NCBI GenBank assembly: GCA_030549495.1
Contig: JAUIRK010000707.1
Span: 1-64,000 of the forward strand
Length of the DNA: 64,000 nucleotides
Reading direction: 5' to 3'
Source of the DNA: Nectonema munidae
Lineage: Eukaryota; Nematomorpha; Nectonematoida; Nectonematidae
Part shown: positions 25,049 to 36,600 of the stretch, in pieces
How positions within the stretch are numbered: the first letter of the stretch is position 1
How the letters are laid out: every line of letters starts with the position of its first letter
Made by a program: the position numbers and the translations under genes
Notes under the pieces: model-generated
Seen by the model: the letters and a program-made list of their open reading frames with translations, nothing else
Database searches by the model: none
What the model was told of the DNA's origin: nothing

Positions 25049-25949
25049 ACAAAAAATTTTTCCAGTTTATATAAAATAAATGAGGTTTTTGGGATTTAAG
25101 TATGTGCGTGTCTACGATCAATATGTATTTACTATTTAGTATGTATCTATTGGTATGTTGTGTATGTATGTCTAGTTGTTTTTTGTGACAGGCGTGTATT
25201 AATACAAATAAATAGGAAGGTTTGTGTCAAGAATGTCAAAAAATGTATGCGTGTACTCTAGTGATGGTAATTAACCTTGTTTTCGTTAACCGGCTAAGGC
25301 ATTGTCTAATATCTTTTGAGCGGCTAATCTCTGAAAAAAATTGAGACCATAGATTAAAGATTTAAAAATTTTGAAATCCTAGCACATGTGGATTGTCAGA
25401 ATTATTTTTTTAGCGAATGCGGATACCAAATTTGCTATTCTAGGCAAACGAAGTTTTGTGCTTAAAAATTTTGGATAGAGGAAAGATTGAAAAATTGCGA
25501 AAAAAACTCTGTGGTATATAAAAAAGGAAAATGTTGGAAAATTGCAAATGCTAATGTTGAAACAATGGATGTCAGCATGTTAAGAGGATGTAAAAAATTC
25601 TGTTGGTAATCCGCTTCTACTGATATCTGATACATCTCTACCATAGATATACTGTTATACAAGATACTAAAATAATTCATCGTGAGAAAAAAAAATTTAG
25701 CGAAATTTTATTAGAACATAATTACAAGTACCAAAACGTGAAAATATAGTTATGTAATGGCGTTTGTTACAAAAGTTTAAAAGTATCTATATATATATAT
25801 ATAAGTTATTATGATTTGTTAAAGGTTTTGAGTTGAATTAATCGATGAAGGTTCGGTTACGGTGAATAAGTCAGCCTTCCCGGTTAATTTTCACCGAAAA
25901 CCATCACTAGTATGTATGATTGGCCAACACTACCTCTAATAAACTATTA

Positions 25950-25993
25950 GAGAGAGAGAGAGAGAGTGTGTGTGTGTGTGTGTGTGTGTGTGG

Positions 25994-26073
<80 letters not shown>

Positions 26074-26085
26074 GGGGGTGTGGGT

Positions 26086-26133
<48 letters not shown>

Positions 26134-26190
26134 GTGTGTGTGTGTGGGGGTGTGTGGGGGGGTTTGGGTGTGGGGGGGGGGTGTTTGTGT
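25950..26190. repeat. GA/GT microsatellite passing into a long poly-G tract
   Basis: A (GA)n run, then (GT)n, then nearly 200 bases of almost pure G with a few T interruptions. Reading frames across it (poly-Gly one way, poly-Pro the other) are artefacts. Such a tract could form G-quadruplexes; equally it may be an assembly or sequencing artefact. Confidence 0.85.
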
Positions 26191-28574
26191 GATTCAAAGA
26201 AGTTGTTTTACAACTTGTTTGTCTGAAAATGATTATTGCTTTTTTTGAGAAACTAGCATCTACCAAACTTCAGTATTAGGAATTTGCTTTGTTTTACACT
26301 AATATGAAATTTGTCTAGAGGCACATTTATTTGCATTTATAATTTACAGCTAGCTTCAAAAACTCCTTATTTACTGAATTCGTTTCAATTGAGAACAGGT
26401 AACGTTAATTGCTAAGAATGATATTACCATTAATGGCCGCTACAAAACTTGGTGTCAGGAAATTGGGAGTGGATAACTCAGTCTCAGAAAACTGGGGAAG
26501 GAATTATTAGATACTATAAAAATATACATAAATTCTGAGAAGGAATTTCTGAGGCTGGCTTATCCGGTTTTTCTATGAAAATCCTTCACAATTTTTGTAA
26601 ACTTATCAGATGTTATGCTCAAGTAATCTTAAGTTAGCAAGTATACCTTATATTAGCCATTCTGAAACTTTTTTAGACCACTTGATCATTTTTCTACAAT
26701 TTCAGACTTTGATATTGAATTTGAGAGTTGAGACCAAGTATTACAAGACCGTGTTTTTCGAAAGAAAGGATATTTCATTGAGTCGTGATTAATCTCTCTA
26801 TGGATAGGCCACTATTATTGATGTTTTTAAAGCGTAACCAAGTTATGTAGCTTTCAAGGAAGTTTAGCGAAAGATATAAAAGTTAGATGTAATAGGATTT
26901 ACACTTGCAGGAATAAACACTCTATTACTTCAAACTTTGTTACTAAAAGAGATTTCATTTCTGTCTACTATGAACTGGAAGCGTGTTAATCATCATTTTG
27001 ATTTTCGATAGACGAGAATATTAAATGTTAACTTTGTCTGAAATAAGAGTTTTACAGTATGTAATCTTAATAATAACTGTTAAAATGAAATTAGGTAATT
27101 ATCAGGACTAATATAGAAGGGGCACTAGCCTCCACCCGACATCTTTCGAAAGTTTAGCTAAATCATTTTAATTACTATTGTGGGTATAAAAAATCTTTGT
27201 TATTTCTGTATTATGAATAATTAATATATTGTAATTATGCAAAATTAGACTCATATGAAAAGAGAATTGAAACTACTTTTTTTAGCCCCCAATCTATCCC
27301 CCACTATATAGGTTCTGAATCCGGGCTTTGAAATTATAATCTTTTATACCAAAATCAGACAAGCTTACCATTTTTTAGTTTCAAATGACAACAATTTTTT
27401 AAAAATAAATTTGAGCTAGTATAAGATAATTCAATAGATTTAATAGAAATACAATGGACCTACGTACACACCTGTAATGGATTTAGAAGAACATAAGAGG
27501 GTGCTGGAATGAAAATGACACAAAAATCATTATAAAGTAAAAAAAATTTAGGGACGGGCTATTCTGTCCTCGCCCTTGGGTAAATTCTTGACTGATAAAC
27601 ACAAGTAATAATGCATATAGAGATAAATGAGTAAGATGTAAGCAAATCCTTCATAGCACATATGTTCATCTCGGCCAGGCGTAGTAAGAGGGGAAGGAGA
27701 CGATCCACCCCAGGCCCAGAATTTATTTGTATTAATATATCATCAATAAAAATTTAATCGAGATATTTCAGACTTAAATAGTAATGTATGATTTGCTTCA
27801 CATTTTATTCCAATTTTCCATATCTATGTACCTGTATTATCAGGTTTTGGGCGTTTTGAAGTGTTAGTTGAAACTTTGAGGGACGGCAAAATCAGCATTC
27901 GCCTCGGGCGGCATTAAAGATACGTACTCCATGGGTACAATACCCTTGTATATTTAAATAAATACGTAAATAAATTGTTTATGTTTTTTGACATAAAGTG
28001 AACAAGAAATTGAACTTCTGCATTCCACAAACTCTTTTACAATGAAGAAACGTTATCAAAGAAGATTGCGAAGGGGTATGAACAGTCATTAAACTTACTA
28101 TTTCATTAATTTTTTTAATTTCAAAGTATGGAAACATGAAATAAATATATATATTTCGAATAAATAATTTGTAATTTTTCGCCAACTTTAACCCTTTTTG
28201 TTCTAGACTAAATTTTATTCGTTCAAGTGCTGTGGGCTTAAAGTGCCCCCCTCTCTTTCTCAGTTATTATTTATATTTTTAATGTGATATATATATTTAA
28301 ACTATGCTGAATTCAGGGATGATGTCCATGTTTTTATCAAATCTGTCAAAAATTGATTTATATATGGCAGCTCATCTCAAAAATGAACTTTTTATCTAAA
28401 TAATTATATGCATATATATATTTACATATTTTATTTGAAAACAAACAATATATTTCAGAACGACTACGTTCCTGATGAGTGCGTATGTGTGAATTGTGTT
28501 GAGCAATGATGGGTTTTTGATGTGATTGAATATGAGTTAAAGTGCGTGGTGGTGTATTTGGTCATTTTTTATAT
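26191..28574. other. Intergenic, no firm feature
   Basis: AT-rich with no coding similarity. Scattered phrases (ggccaggcgtag at about 27675; cctcgggcggcattaaag at about 27902) resemble the ends of short DNA transposons, but matching ends were not found. Confidence 0.4.
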
Positions 28575-28582
28575 ATAGTTAT

Positions 28583-29886
28583 TAGTGATGGAACGATTAA
28601 TCGGAATCGTATCGGAATATCGGAAATTTTCTCTAGCATCGGAAATCGAAATCAGAGTGGAAATATTTCAACTCGCTCCGATACCAAAACGATTCCAAGT
28701 TAATACGTTACATTGATTTTCTTACTTAGGATTTTATTGTATAAATGATTTTACTACTTATTGTGTAGAATCACTTGATTCGACAAAATTATTTAATTAT
28801 TTAACATTTTTTTGTGTTAATTGTGCATTATTATGTTTAAGCTACTTTTTTTGTAAATTTTGTGTTATAATTTTATATAAAAAATTTTCATGTACATTTT
28901 AAATGTTAAAACCGCATGTATCGAACGATGAGTAATTTGTCTAGTGCGGGACACAAGCCCAACGCACAACCCACTCACTTAAATACATTAGTTCAAATAA
29001 ATTTTATTTAAATAATAAATTAAAACTAATTGTAAAATCTCATTGTGTAAGTCGGATGTGTCGATCATTCGCTTAAATCGAAGATGATACTGGTCCCCAT
29101 CGCATTTAAGAATTAATAACATTGTAGAAACTTTTCTTACCTCGAAGTGATAATGAGCGAAGCGTTGAATTCAATTTCAGTTTTGAAAAATGTTTTACTG
29201 AGATTAAATAAAGAAAAATTCAAAATGAGAAAGAAAACAAGAAAAAGAAGTCATCAATTTTATATATAACAACAACTCCAAAACTAGAGACTGAAATTAC
29301 GAAATATTTAGAATATAAATTAATAGAAAAAAACTCAAGTCCGTTTGAATGGTGGAAAGCTAACAAAGAAGACCTTCCAATATTGGCGTTTTTTTTTCAA
29401 AAAAGTATTTATGTGCTCCGCCTTCTTCAGTTGAAAGTGAAAGAGTTTTTAGTATTGGAGGAAATATTTATTCTTCTAAAAGAAATCGCTTAGAAGCAAA
29501 AACAGGAGAAATGCTTATGTTTTTGCACTATAATTTACGAAAGCTCCAATTTAATTACGATTGATTCAAAAGATCTCTATGTAATATTAATAAAATTTTA
29601 TTCTATCATTATAAGCTGAATATGCTTCTCACTGCTCAAAATGATGACTATAGTTTTTTTAATTTTCAAAATTTATACTCAAAATTTTCAAAAGTGGATT
29701 ATTTATATAATTTTGCTTTCATATTGAGGATATTTATTCGCAAAAAGTGATAGAAATTAATTGAAGTTCAAAATAATATTAAAAAGTTATTTCAAGTTGT
29801 AATATTTTAGAATCGGAATTGTATCGGGAACAGGTATATTAAGTAGAATCGGAATCGTTATTAATTTTGGTATCGTCCCATCACTA
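28583..29886 (+). mobile_element. hAT transposon, internally deleted, with exact 8-bp target duplication
   Basis: The element starts tagtgatggaacgat and ends with the inverted counterpart atcgtcccatcacta. It is flanked by identical 8-bp copies ATAGTTAT (28575-28582 and 29887-29894), the size expected for hAT elements. Subterminal sequence is rich in the phrase aatcggaatcg in both orientations. At 1.3 kb it is far shorter than an autonomous hAT. Only the C-terminal end of a transposase remains (separate entry). Confidence 0.88.
29267..29564 (+). pseudogene. hAT transposase C-terminal dimerisation domain (remnant)
   Basis: Reads YLEYKLIEKNSSPFEWW, then after a frame slip in a T/A run KYLCAPPSSVESERVFSIGG, NIYSSKRNRL and GEMLMFLHYNL before a stop. 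This is the hATC dimerisation domain, with its typical W-W pair, P-S-S-x-x-x-E-R-x-F-S core and L-hydrophobic end. The BED finger and the RNase-H-like catalytic part are missing. Confidence 0.85.
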
Positions 29887-30181
29887 ATAGTTATAGGTCA
29901 TAACATAACATAATTTTATTAAATGAAAAAAGGCCATTTTGCCTGTGGTAATCGCATCAATGTGTGGAAGAAAAAAACATATAGAAATCGTTTAAACATT
30001 ATAATTGCTAAATATGGAAGAGAAGAATACAAAAGTAAAGACTTAATCATACAACATATTTTTCCAGAAGTTATCCAGGCCTTTCTTGAATACGTTTAAT
30101 GAAAGGCAAACAGCAGGAAGACTGTTCCAGTCATTATCAATTCTATTAGAGAAAAAGTTTTTGTGGCGACTACCGTAAATG

Positions 30182-30249
30182 CCCATGTATAGTGCGCACT
30201 TTTTTCAGCAAAAATTAGGGTAAAATTCGGGGTGCGCACTATACATGGG
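30182..30249. repeat. Perfect 18-bp inverted repeat (hairpin)
   Basis: cccatgtatagtgcgcac (30182-30199) and its exact reverse complement (30232-30249) are separated by 32 bp. The adjoining ctaccgtaaatg phrase recalls the end motif of some pogo-type MITEs, so this may be one end of a lost element. No partner end is seen. Confidence 0.6.
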
Positions 30250-30469
30250 TATAAAAATATAAAATTTTCTCTAAAGTATTAGATTTACCTGTAATAACAA
30301 AAAATGTACAGTTTTACCGAAAATTTCAAAAGTTATGAATAATCAATAAAAATGTAATCGATAAACAAGTTTTATTGCTTTACATATTTTATTGTTCGTT
30401 GATATCATAAGAAAACTCCCTTTTTTCTCTCCTGATGCCCAAAATGAGCAAACGGGGACAAACCCCCGT

Positions 30470-30922
30470 TTGTTGAGCCTCTTTATTAAAAGCACACAAA
30501 ATAACAAAGAATATAGATAAATTGATAATAGGGTGAGGTGGGTGGGTGAAAAAAGTGAGTGAATAGCGTACACTACATGTGCTTATATAGTTGTATGTTG
30601 GCCCGCGAAGTGTGATCGGCTGGGTTGAGGTGAGTGGGGATGTATGCGAGTCGAAATTTTAGGTTACTCAGTTCAGGAAAAAGACTTTTGAAGTTTTGGA
30701 GGAGCGAATTGAGGTTGTGATTGAGACGAGTGAGTCCGTGTAGATTAGGCCTTTGGGGAAGATAGCGCCACTGATGAGAATCGCCATAAGTTCATTTTCA
30801 TTGATGGTGCCTTGTCGTGCGAGAGTGACGTCGCCCAGAGGACTCCTGATGCCGCATTTGTTGAGGAGTCGCATCGCAGAAAATTCCCATGTCGTAGGTG
30901 TTTTTGATGATTGAAAAAGAAT
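30470..30922 (-). mobile_element. RNase H part of a LINE, 3' of a repeat insertion
   Basis: On the minus strand a ribonuclease H signature is readable with one frame slip. GIFCDAT carries the first acidic residue, CGIRSPLGDVTLA follows, NENELMAILISG gives the Glu, and GLIYTDSLVSI gives the next Asp. Sequence differs from the I-like LINE at 36-44 kb, so it belongs to another RNase-H-bearing LINE family. An endonuclease-end fragment of possibly the same element lies across the composite repeat at 33911-34560. Confidence 0.5.
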
Positions 30923-31144
30923 GCCCCCCCCCCCCTCCCAATAATTTTCTATAAGTAAGAGTTGCTGCTTGTTTATAAAACATGTATGCAGACTTTCGAA
31001 TCAATCAAACATCATGCCAAGCTGCTCTGAAATTCCTATCGAACATATTTTACAGACGATGCGTGTGAGCATCCATTGATTCTTCTTTCATTCAAGCCCT
31101 CTTCTCTTGTTAAGCTCTCCTATCTCATTCAGCTCTATTTTCTC

Positions 31145-31345
31145 CAGTGACGTAGCTAGGCTGGGGCATGAGGGGCCGTGCCCACACTCCTATGTACCGC
31201 ATGGTGCCCCCATGCATCTTATGCAATATCAGTTTTCGAAAATTTCTCCAATGAAAGGATCAAGAAAATATAAAAATGTTGACGTTTTTTGTTTTTAAAT
31301 TGTGCCCCCCCCCCTCCTTTCAACTTTTTTCTTGCTACGCCACTG
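31145..31345. mobile_element. Short MITE with cagtgrcgtagc ends
   Basis: The left end cagtgacgtagctagg is matched in reverse complement by the right end cttgctacgccactg. At 201 bp it is non-coding and rich in poly-C near the right end. The CAGTG start and the inexact T/C-rich 8-bp flanks suggest a hAT-type MITE. A second copy starts at 57225 in composite copy 3. Confidence 0.65.
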
Positions 31346-32162
31346 TTTCTGTCTAATTTGCATTTAAAGTTAAATTAAAATAGTTTCCAATTGTTACAAT
31401 TTTATATCAATGAAAATTATTAGACTCGCGCTAAGAATTTTTTTTCAACAAAGGTCACTTAATCTTTATCACTACGTTTGCTACACTTTGTAACATTTGA
31501 AAACTTTAATTTTTTTAAGTCAAAAAAATTTTTTTTAATATCTATTTGGGAATGAATATTTTGACTAGCTATTTTAAAAGCAAGAATACTGTATTTGCTT
31601 AATATTTGAGCAGAGATATTTTTTATAATGTTCGATTGTTAAATTTTATAAGTAACACTGTACATAAATTAATTAAATCTTTCAATTGCTAAAAATATAT
31701 TTAATCTATTTATAACAGCTGTCAGAATTTTATTTGTGGACAAAAATATCCAAAAAAACGTATCTTGTATACTATGTAAGATTAAATAATTTTTTAATGG
31801 TTTTGTGTTTTTAGACTTAAATAATTTTAGAAAAAGTGATTAAATTACCATTTTTGTATACTATGATTCTTTACAATATGTAAAAAACACAAGTGCTACC
31901 AAATCACCCTATAAGGGTTAGCTACATAGACGTTGGCTTTTGCTGCTTATAAAAACTTGAAAATATCAAATAAACTCTCATTCTTTATGCCTCCTATTAT
32001 TTTGAAATTATTCTGGGAACAGACGGTTTCATTTTAAAATAGTGAAAATTGCTTTATTAGTTTATTTTGTTTCCTTTCTCTCTTATGCTAATTATGTAGC
32101 AAATTTTTCAATTTTGAGTAAAACAATAAGGTGCAGCGGGTGTATTTTCATTGACAAGGCAC

Positions 32163-32276
32163 TGATCGCTTATGTCAAACTATGAACAAATTCGTATCGA
32201 TGAGAAATCGAATCCAGAGGCTTCCGTGCTTAGTTCATCATCTCAACCAACCTGTCATGCCACCCATAGAGTATGT
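32163..32276 (-). mobile_element. tRNA-like SINE head inside composite copy 1
   Basis: On the minus strand an A-box-like tggcaggttggttgag (conserved best in copy 2) precedes a B-box-like gattcgattc with tRNA-like spacing. The same block is present at 54184-54300, so it was inserted before the composite repeat multiplied. Confidence 0.5.
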
Positions 32277-32282
32277 TTTAGG

Positions 32283-32759
32283 AGTGGTTCCCAACCTTTT
32301 TTAGTTTGCAGCACTCTTGGCGAGCCTTTTAAAAATTCCTGGCACCCTTTGAGGAAAAACTTATTTAAAATTTCCATAGTTTATTATAGTTTTTTTATTT
32401 CAACTTCTGCATTTATGCAACAATACCTTATACAGAGATCATATAAAAAAAATTTATACTGATCCTGCTATCACAGAAAATATAATAATACAAATATATA
32501 ATGTTAAGTTTTAGACGTTTTAAAATAACAATTATTCTAAAAAAAAATAAAAAGTAGAAGCATAAATTTTTCTGATAATGAAAAATAAAGCTTGAGTAAA
32601 AGTTAATAAAAAGTATCTAAGCTAAAAGTTAAATTGTTAATTGGACAATAAAAGCAGAGAGAATGTAATTAATACAACTTTTACCCTAAATTTTGGCGGC
32701 ACCCTTAAAAAATCTTAAGGCACCCTTTAATACCGCGGCACACCGGTTGGGAATCACTG
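32283..32759. mobile_element. hAT-type MITE with gtggttcccaacc ends
   Basis: The left end agtggttcccaacc pairs with the right end ggttgggaatcactg. These are the widely shared terminal motifs of non-autonomous hAT elements. Composite copy 2 reads straight through the corresponding site (about 54300, gagtgtgctgtaggtgatac), so the 477-bp insertion is young relative to the split of the copies. Flanks are imperfect copies of ctgtagg. Confidence 0.8.
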
Positions 32760-33323
32760 CTGTAGGGGATACGTAAAATTAGTTTTCAAAAAATATAAGT
32801 AATGCTGTAAAATTTTTTAGTTTTTGTTGAAGCTCTATAACTTTTTCTGATAGACTTTTTTTTCCTTAAAAGTTATTATAAAAGGAAAATCATTGCAAAA
32901 TGTTAAAAGTTATTTTACTTTTTGTAGTGTGCATCAATTTAGCTTTTAAACTATTTTTGAATGATGCTGAGAAAAATAAAATAATGCAATCTAAATTTAT
33001 TGTTTTATTTTTGTTTGCACAATTATAACTTCATTTTATACCCTTGCCCCTGAATCAATCACATTTTTTCATATAAACATCGCACGGTGTCTAGTAAACT
33101 CTTTGCCTTGAGAATACATTCACTGATATAAAACTATCCAACCTTCAGTTATTCCACCCACCCACCCCCAACAATATTGTTTTTTTAAACTAGATTATAT
33201 TCTGCAAATTTAATTATAATATTCGCTGGAATTATAAATTTGTAAAAAAATATAAATTAGTCTTATAAATTTAACACTTTAGGTATGCGCTGAATACACT
33301 CTATTTTAAAGGATTGCTTGAAT

Positions 33324-33853
33324 GGTCGACAGACATTTCGCCCCATGGACAAATTGCCTCATAGGCTATTTGTTTCATCCATCTCTGTTTATTATATGTG
33401 TAAAATTATTAAAAAATCTTTTATTCTTGTTTATTTTATCTCTATTAAATTATTTCAAATTAATCATTTTATCTCTTAATTTTTTTTATCACTTTTAAAT
33501 AATTATAAATAAAAATGATTAATTGTCCTTTTTGATAAAGATATAAAGAAAAAAAAGAATTTATAAAAATGAAAAATGACAGTATAGTGAAGCATAAAAA
33601 AAGATCAAAACTAAGCCACTAAATATTTTTTTCAATAAAGGAATTAGAAAAGAATAATATTTTTATGGGTAAGCGGTAAGTGTGTGAAGTAGGCAAACGT
33701 ATGAAGTTGCAGTGTATAGGTTAAGACATTTTGTCTTATGAAAATAATGGGGCGAATTGTCCATGGGACGAACTGTCTTATGAAAATAATGGGGCGAATT
33801 GTCCATGGGACGAACTGTCTTATGAAAATAATGGGGCGAAATGTCCGAGGACC
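33324..33853 (-). mobile_element. MITE with ggtc...acatttcgcccc ends, carrying a 42-bp tandem repeat
   Basis: Inverted ends ggtcgacagacatttcgccc and ggggcgaaatgtccgaggacc; flanks gcttgaat (33316-33323) and tcttgaat (33854-33861) are a near-exact 8-bp duplication. The empty site is seen at about 54975. Inside, a 42-bp unit (tcttatgaaaataatggggc...) is repeated in tandem, two full units plus a partial (33737-33845). Reading frames over it are repeats, not genes. Relatives at 53640-53908 and 60500-60711 lie in the other orientation at a different site. Confidence 0.8.
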
Positions 33854-33910
33854 TCTTGAATATTTGGTCTCCCGTGGTATTTCCAGACCACTAATTTTGA
33901 AAATTGCAAC

Positions 33911-34560
33911 AAAAAAATTGCCAGACTCCAAAAGCTATTCTTACATTTTATTTCAAACGTAGAGAGATTGAGGGCATAAACTATACAGTTTGTTAGCGTG
34001 ATAGCGTACAGCTCAACATCGTTGGGGCAACAAGGGACAACGTCTAGTATATTGCCGTTCTGTTGAATTAAAGATTCAAAATTTTCAAAAAGAGGTTTTT
34101 CATTGTTAACTCTCTTCAGTACCGCGGTTTGGCAAGGAGATGGGTTCAAATGAAGAGTAACTTCGATATAAGCGTGGTCTGATAAACTACACTCATCCAA
34201 AATATTCCATGACTCGACTAGTGGGAGCATTTCATCATTACAATTAGTAAAATCAATATGTGATTGAAGTTGATTGAAGTGTTTATGAAAAACAGCAACG
34301 TCAGTAAGGGGGTTGGTTGCGAGACGGAATAGGACAGCCGTAACAGTAATAAGAACAGTCTTTAGCAATGAATGACAATTTCTTGGAGCCTTTTCCATTG
34401 AGATGAGGAACGGAGAAAAGCATGAAGCAAGTAATATAAGAGGCTTTGGCGTGGAGATACTGCATTTGACAGTTGGAAAAATACAATCAGTACAGGAAAA
34501 AAGAGAAACTTAAGAAATACAGGAGGAGAAATAAAGGGTAAAAAGAATTTAAGTGTCGCC
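33911..34560 (-). mobile_element. LINE fragment, C-terminal endonuclease region
   Basis: The minus-strand frame from about 34398 reads WNILDECSLSDHAYIEVTL, the SDH-containing motif that ends LINE endonuclease domains. The linker sequence leading toward the reverse transcriptase follows (VLKRVNNEKPLFENFESL). The fragment stops abruptly at composite copy 1. Non-functional. Confidence 0.6.
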
Positions 34561-36600
34561 ATTTTATTTTAACGTAACAACTGGAATGAAAAAAATATAT
34601 ATATATAATATATGGAGTGGTTATGATTGTTTTTGATCATGTATGTATATAAGAGTAAAATAGTAATCACATTAAGTTTGATATATATTCGGTATATCTG
34701 TGTGTTGATTGATGGCATTGGGTTCTAATAGGGAGTGCCAATGTTCTAGAAATGGGCAAATTTTCAGATGAAGAGATGCATAAAATTTTAGCTAAAATAT
34801 ATAAAAAAAAATATTTTTACTTTATAACTATTTTTTTGAAAAAAAAATTAAAGAACTGATATTATATTTTTACTATAAAACTAATTAACAATAATAAAGT
34901 ATAACAGCAGAATGCATTTTTTTCTCTAAATCCATGGTCGGCAATTAATGAGTTACTAAATCCATTGACAAATAAAAGAACGAACTTGATATTTCTCGAA
35001 ATTCGAAATCATAATTTCATTTTTCCTCACTCTAAATAATTTGCTTGTTTAAGGTGAACAAAAGGAAAAATGAAGTATGCTTGAAAGTAAGTGATGGAGA
35101 TAGGGCGGAAAAAAAACGCCTGAACTTGATTTCATTTTAGTACTTGTGAGATTCATATCTCATCCTTTTATTGCTACAGGCCTCCTTTTACTCTTTATTT
35201 CTTGGACTGGAGGTAATCTTTAATATTCTCGAAGATACGCCAATGTAATGAGAAGGATGTTTTTTATTTAGTTTCTTGTAAGCTATGTTTGCTTTTAAAT
35301 TTTTTATTAGATCTACCCCTACTTAAATAAAATGTTTAGTTGAAATAGGTAAAAATTAATAAAAATATTTTTCATCATCACAATCAACAATATTTTCCAA
35401 AGTTTATTTATTTTAAGGAAAATATTTTTGTAAGTTTTTCTCTTTAGATCATTCATCTACTGTGAGTCAACGCCACTATATTTTCACAACACCCAAAGTA
35501 TTCCTCTCCAAAAATGGAACATTTACCTTTTTTTCGAATCCTATACTTCATTTATTTAGATTAGTACATAGATATACAGAGCGTACAAACAATAATTTTA
35601 GATCGATTCACTCTCTTTTCCTCACATAACACGATTTGACGGCTAGAGGTTGCATAAGCACGCGCATACACACATGCTGGATCCTAATCACATTCAATTT
35701 TGTGTTATACATAACTAACGGGAGGATGATATACGCATAATTAAAAAAAACTATCTTGAAAAAGTGAAGAAAAATATAGGAATTTATAATAAATTTTAAA
35801 TAATTTTTATTCAGCACTTTTAAATGCTTGTACTCTGGTTTTTCAGGAAACAAAAATGCAAAGAAAAATGATAGAAGTATTGAAAAAGTTGCCGCAACTC
35901 CCAACGCAAATTTGCAATCAATTTTTAAAAACAGGTTTAAAAGTAATATTCATAAAATAATATAAACGCACGGAGTTGACATTTCGTACCGAAAATTTTA
36001 TACAAAACTTGTTACAAAATGTCCTGCACCGAAACACGTGAACATTTCATAAAAAATATTTATTGAAACTACCGTAACATATCTATACGATTTATATATT
36101 ATTCTCTATTTAGACTTTGCAAAATTCGAACGTACAAATCTTCCCTACGTTTTGTTTGTTAGCAAGAAATATATCATTTTAAAATTCAAAAATGAAATGG
36201 AAATGAATTTAAAAGCTGTTGTTACTTTCTTATATAAGAAACCAAGTCCCCCAGATTATGTAGATCTACTTGCTTTTCGATCCCTTGAGTAAGATAAACA
36301 TTTTAAGAAATCTTTTAAAGCATTTGAAATCAATTCTCAACTTAATCTATTCATAGCGTCCAAACTTTTATCTACGAGTGTTACAGGAGCTTCAATCGTG
36401 TTGTGGTTGATGTATAACTCCTTATTTTTTACAACGATTTTATTTAATTTATATTTCTAACTTTATTTTAGCTGGATGGCAACCTAGAAAACTTCTATCT
36501 CCATTTATTTTCTGGTTGAAAGCAGTCATGAATTATGTTCATAAATATGAAATTATTAATTAAATAAAATTATATTATTACATTACCTTTAGGGGAAATT
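34561..36600. other. Intergenic, nothing recognised
   Basis: AT-rich, with a short TA microsatellite near 34596. No coding similarity, RNA genes or element ends are seen. Confidence 0.45.

Larger units (their letters stand above)
22780..25912 (+). repeat. Right arm of the large inverted duplication, with the intact gene
   Basis: Mirror of 15408-17850 (see that entry). It starts around a gtgttcactt phrase and ends near caccgaaaaccatcactag. It holds about 430 bp absent from the left arm (about 25330-25780), either an insertion here or a deletion there. Confidence 0.85.
30924..33910 (+). mobile_element. Composite repeat, copy 1 (ends lost, three insertions inside)
   Basis: Colinear with the hAT-like repeat at 52908-55079 from the poly-C/aataattttctataag start to the ggtctcccgtggtatttcca end, but lacking both terminal cagggg motifs. 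It carries a MITE at 31145-31345, a MITE at 32283-32759 absent from copy 2, a tRNA-like SINE head at about 32163-32276 (-), and a third MITE at 33324-33853 at a site that is empty in copy 2. It splits a LINE. No coding capacity of its own. Confidence 0.75.

Noticed and set aside
25907-26266. Poly-Gly and poly-Pro reading frames on both strands
   Set aside because: They are translations of a poly-G/GT tract, not genes.
33644-33962. Repetitive frames with MKIMGRIVHGTNCL and its mirror on the other strand
   Set aside because: They come from the 42-bp tandem repeat inside a MITE; both strands are open for the same trivial reason.
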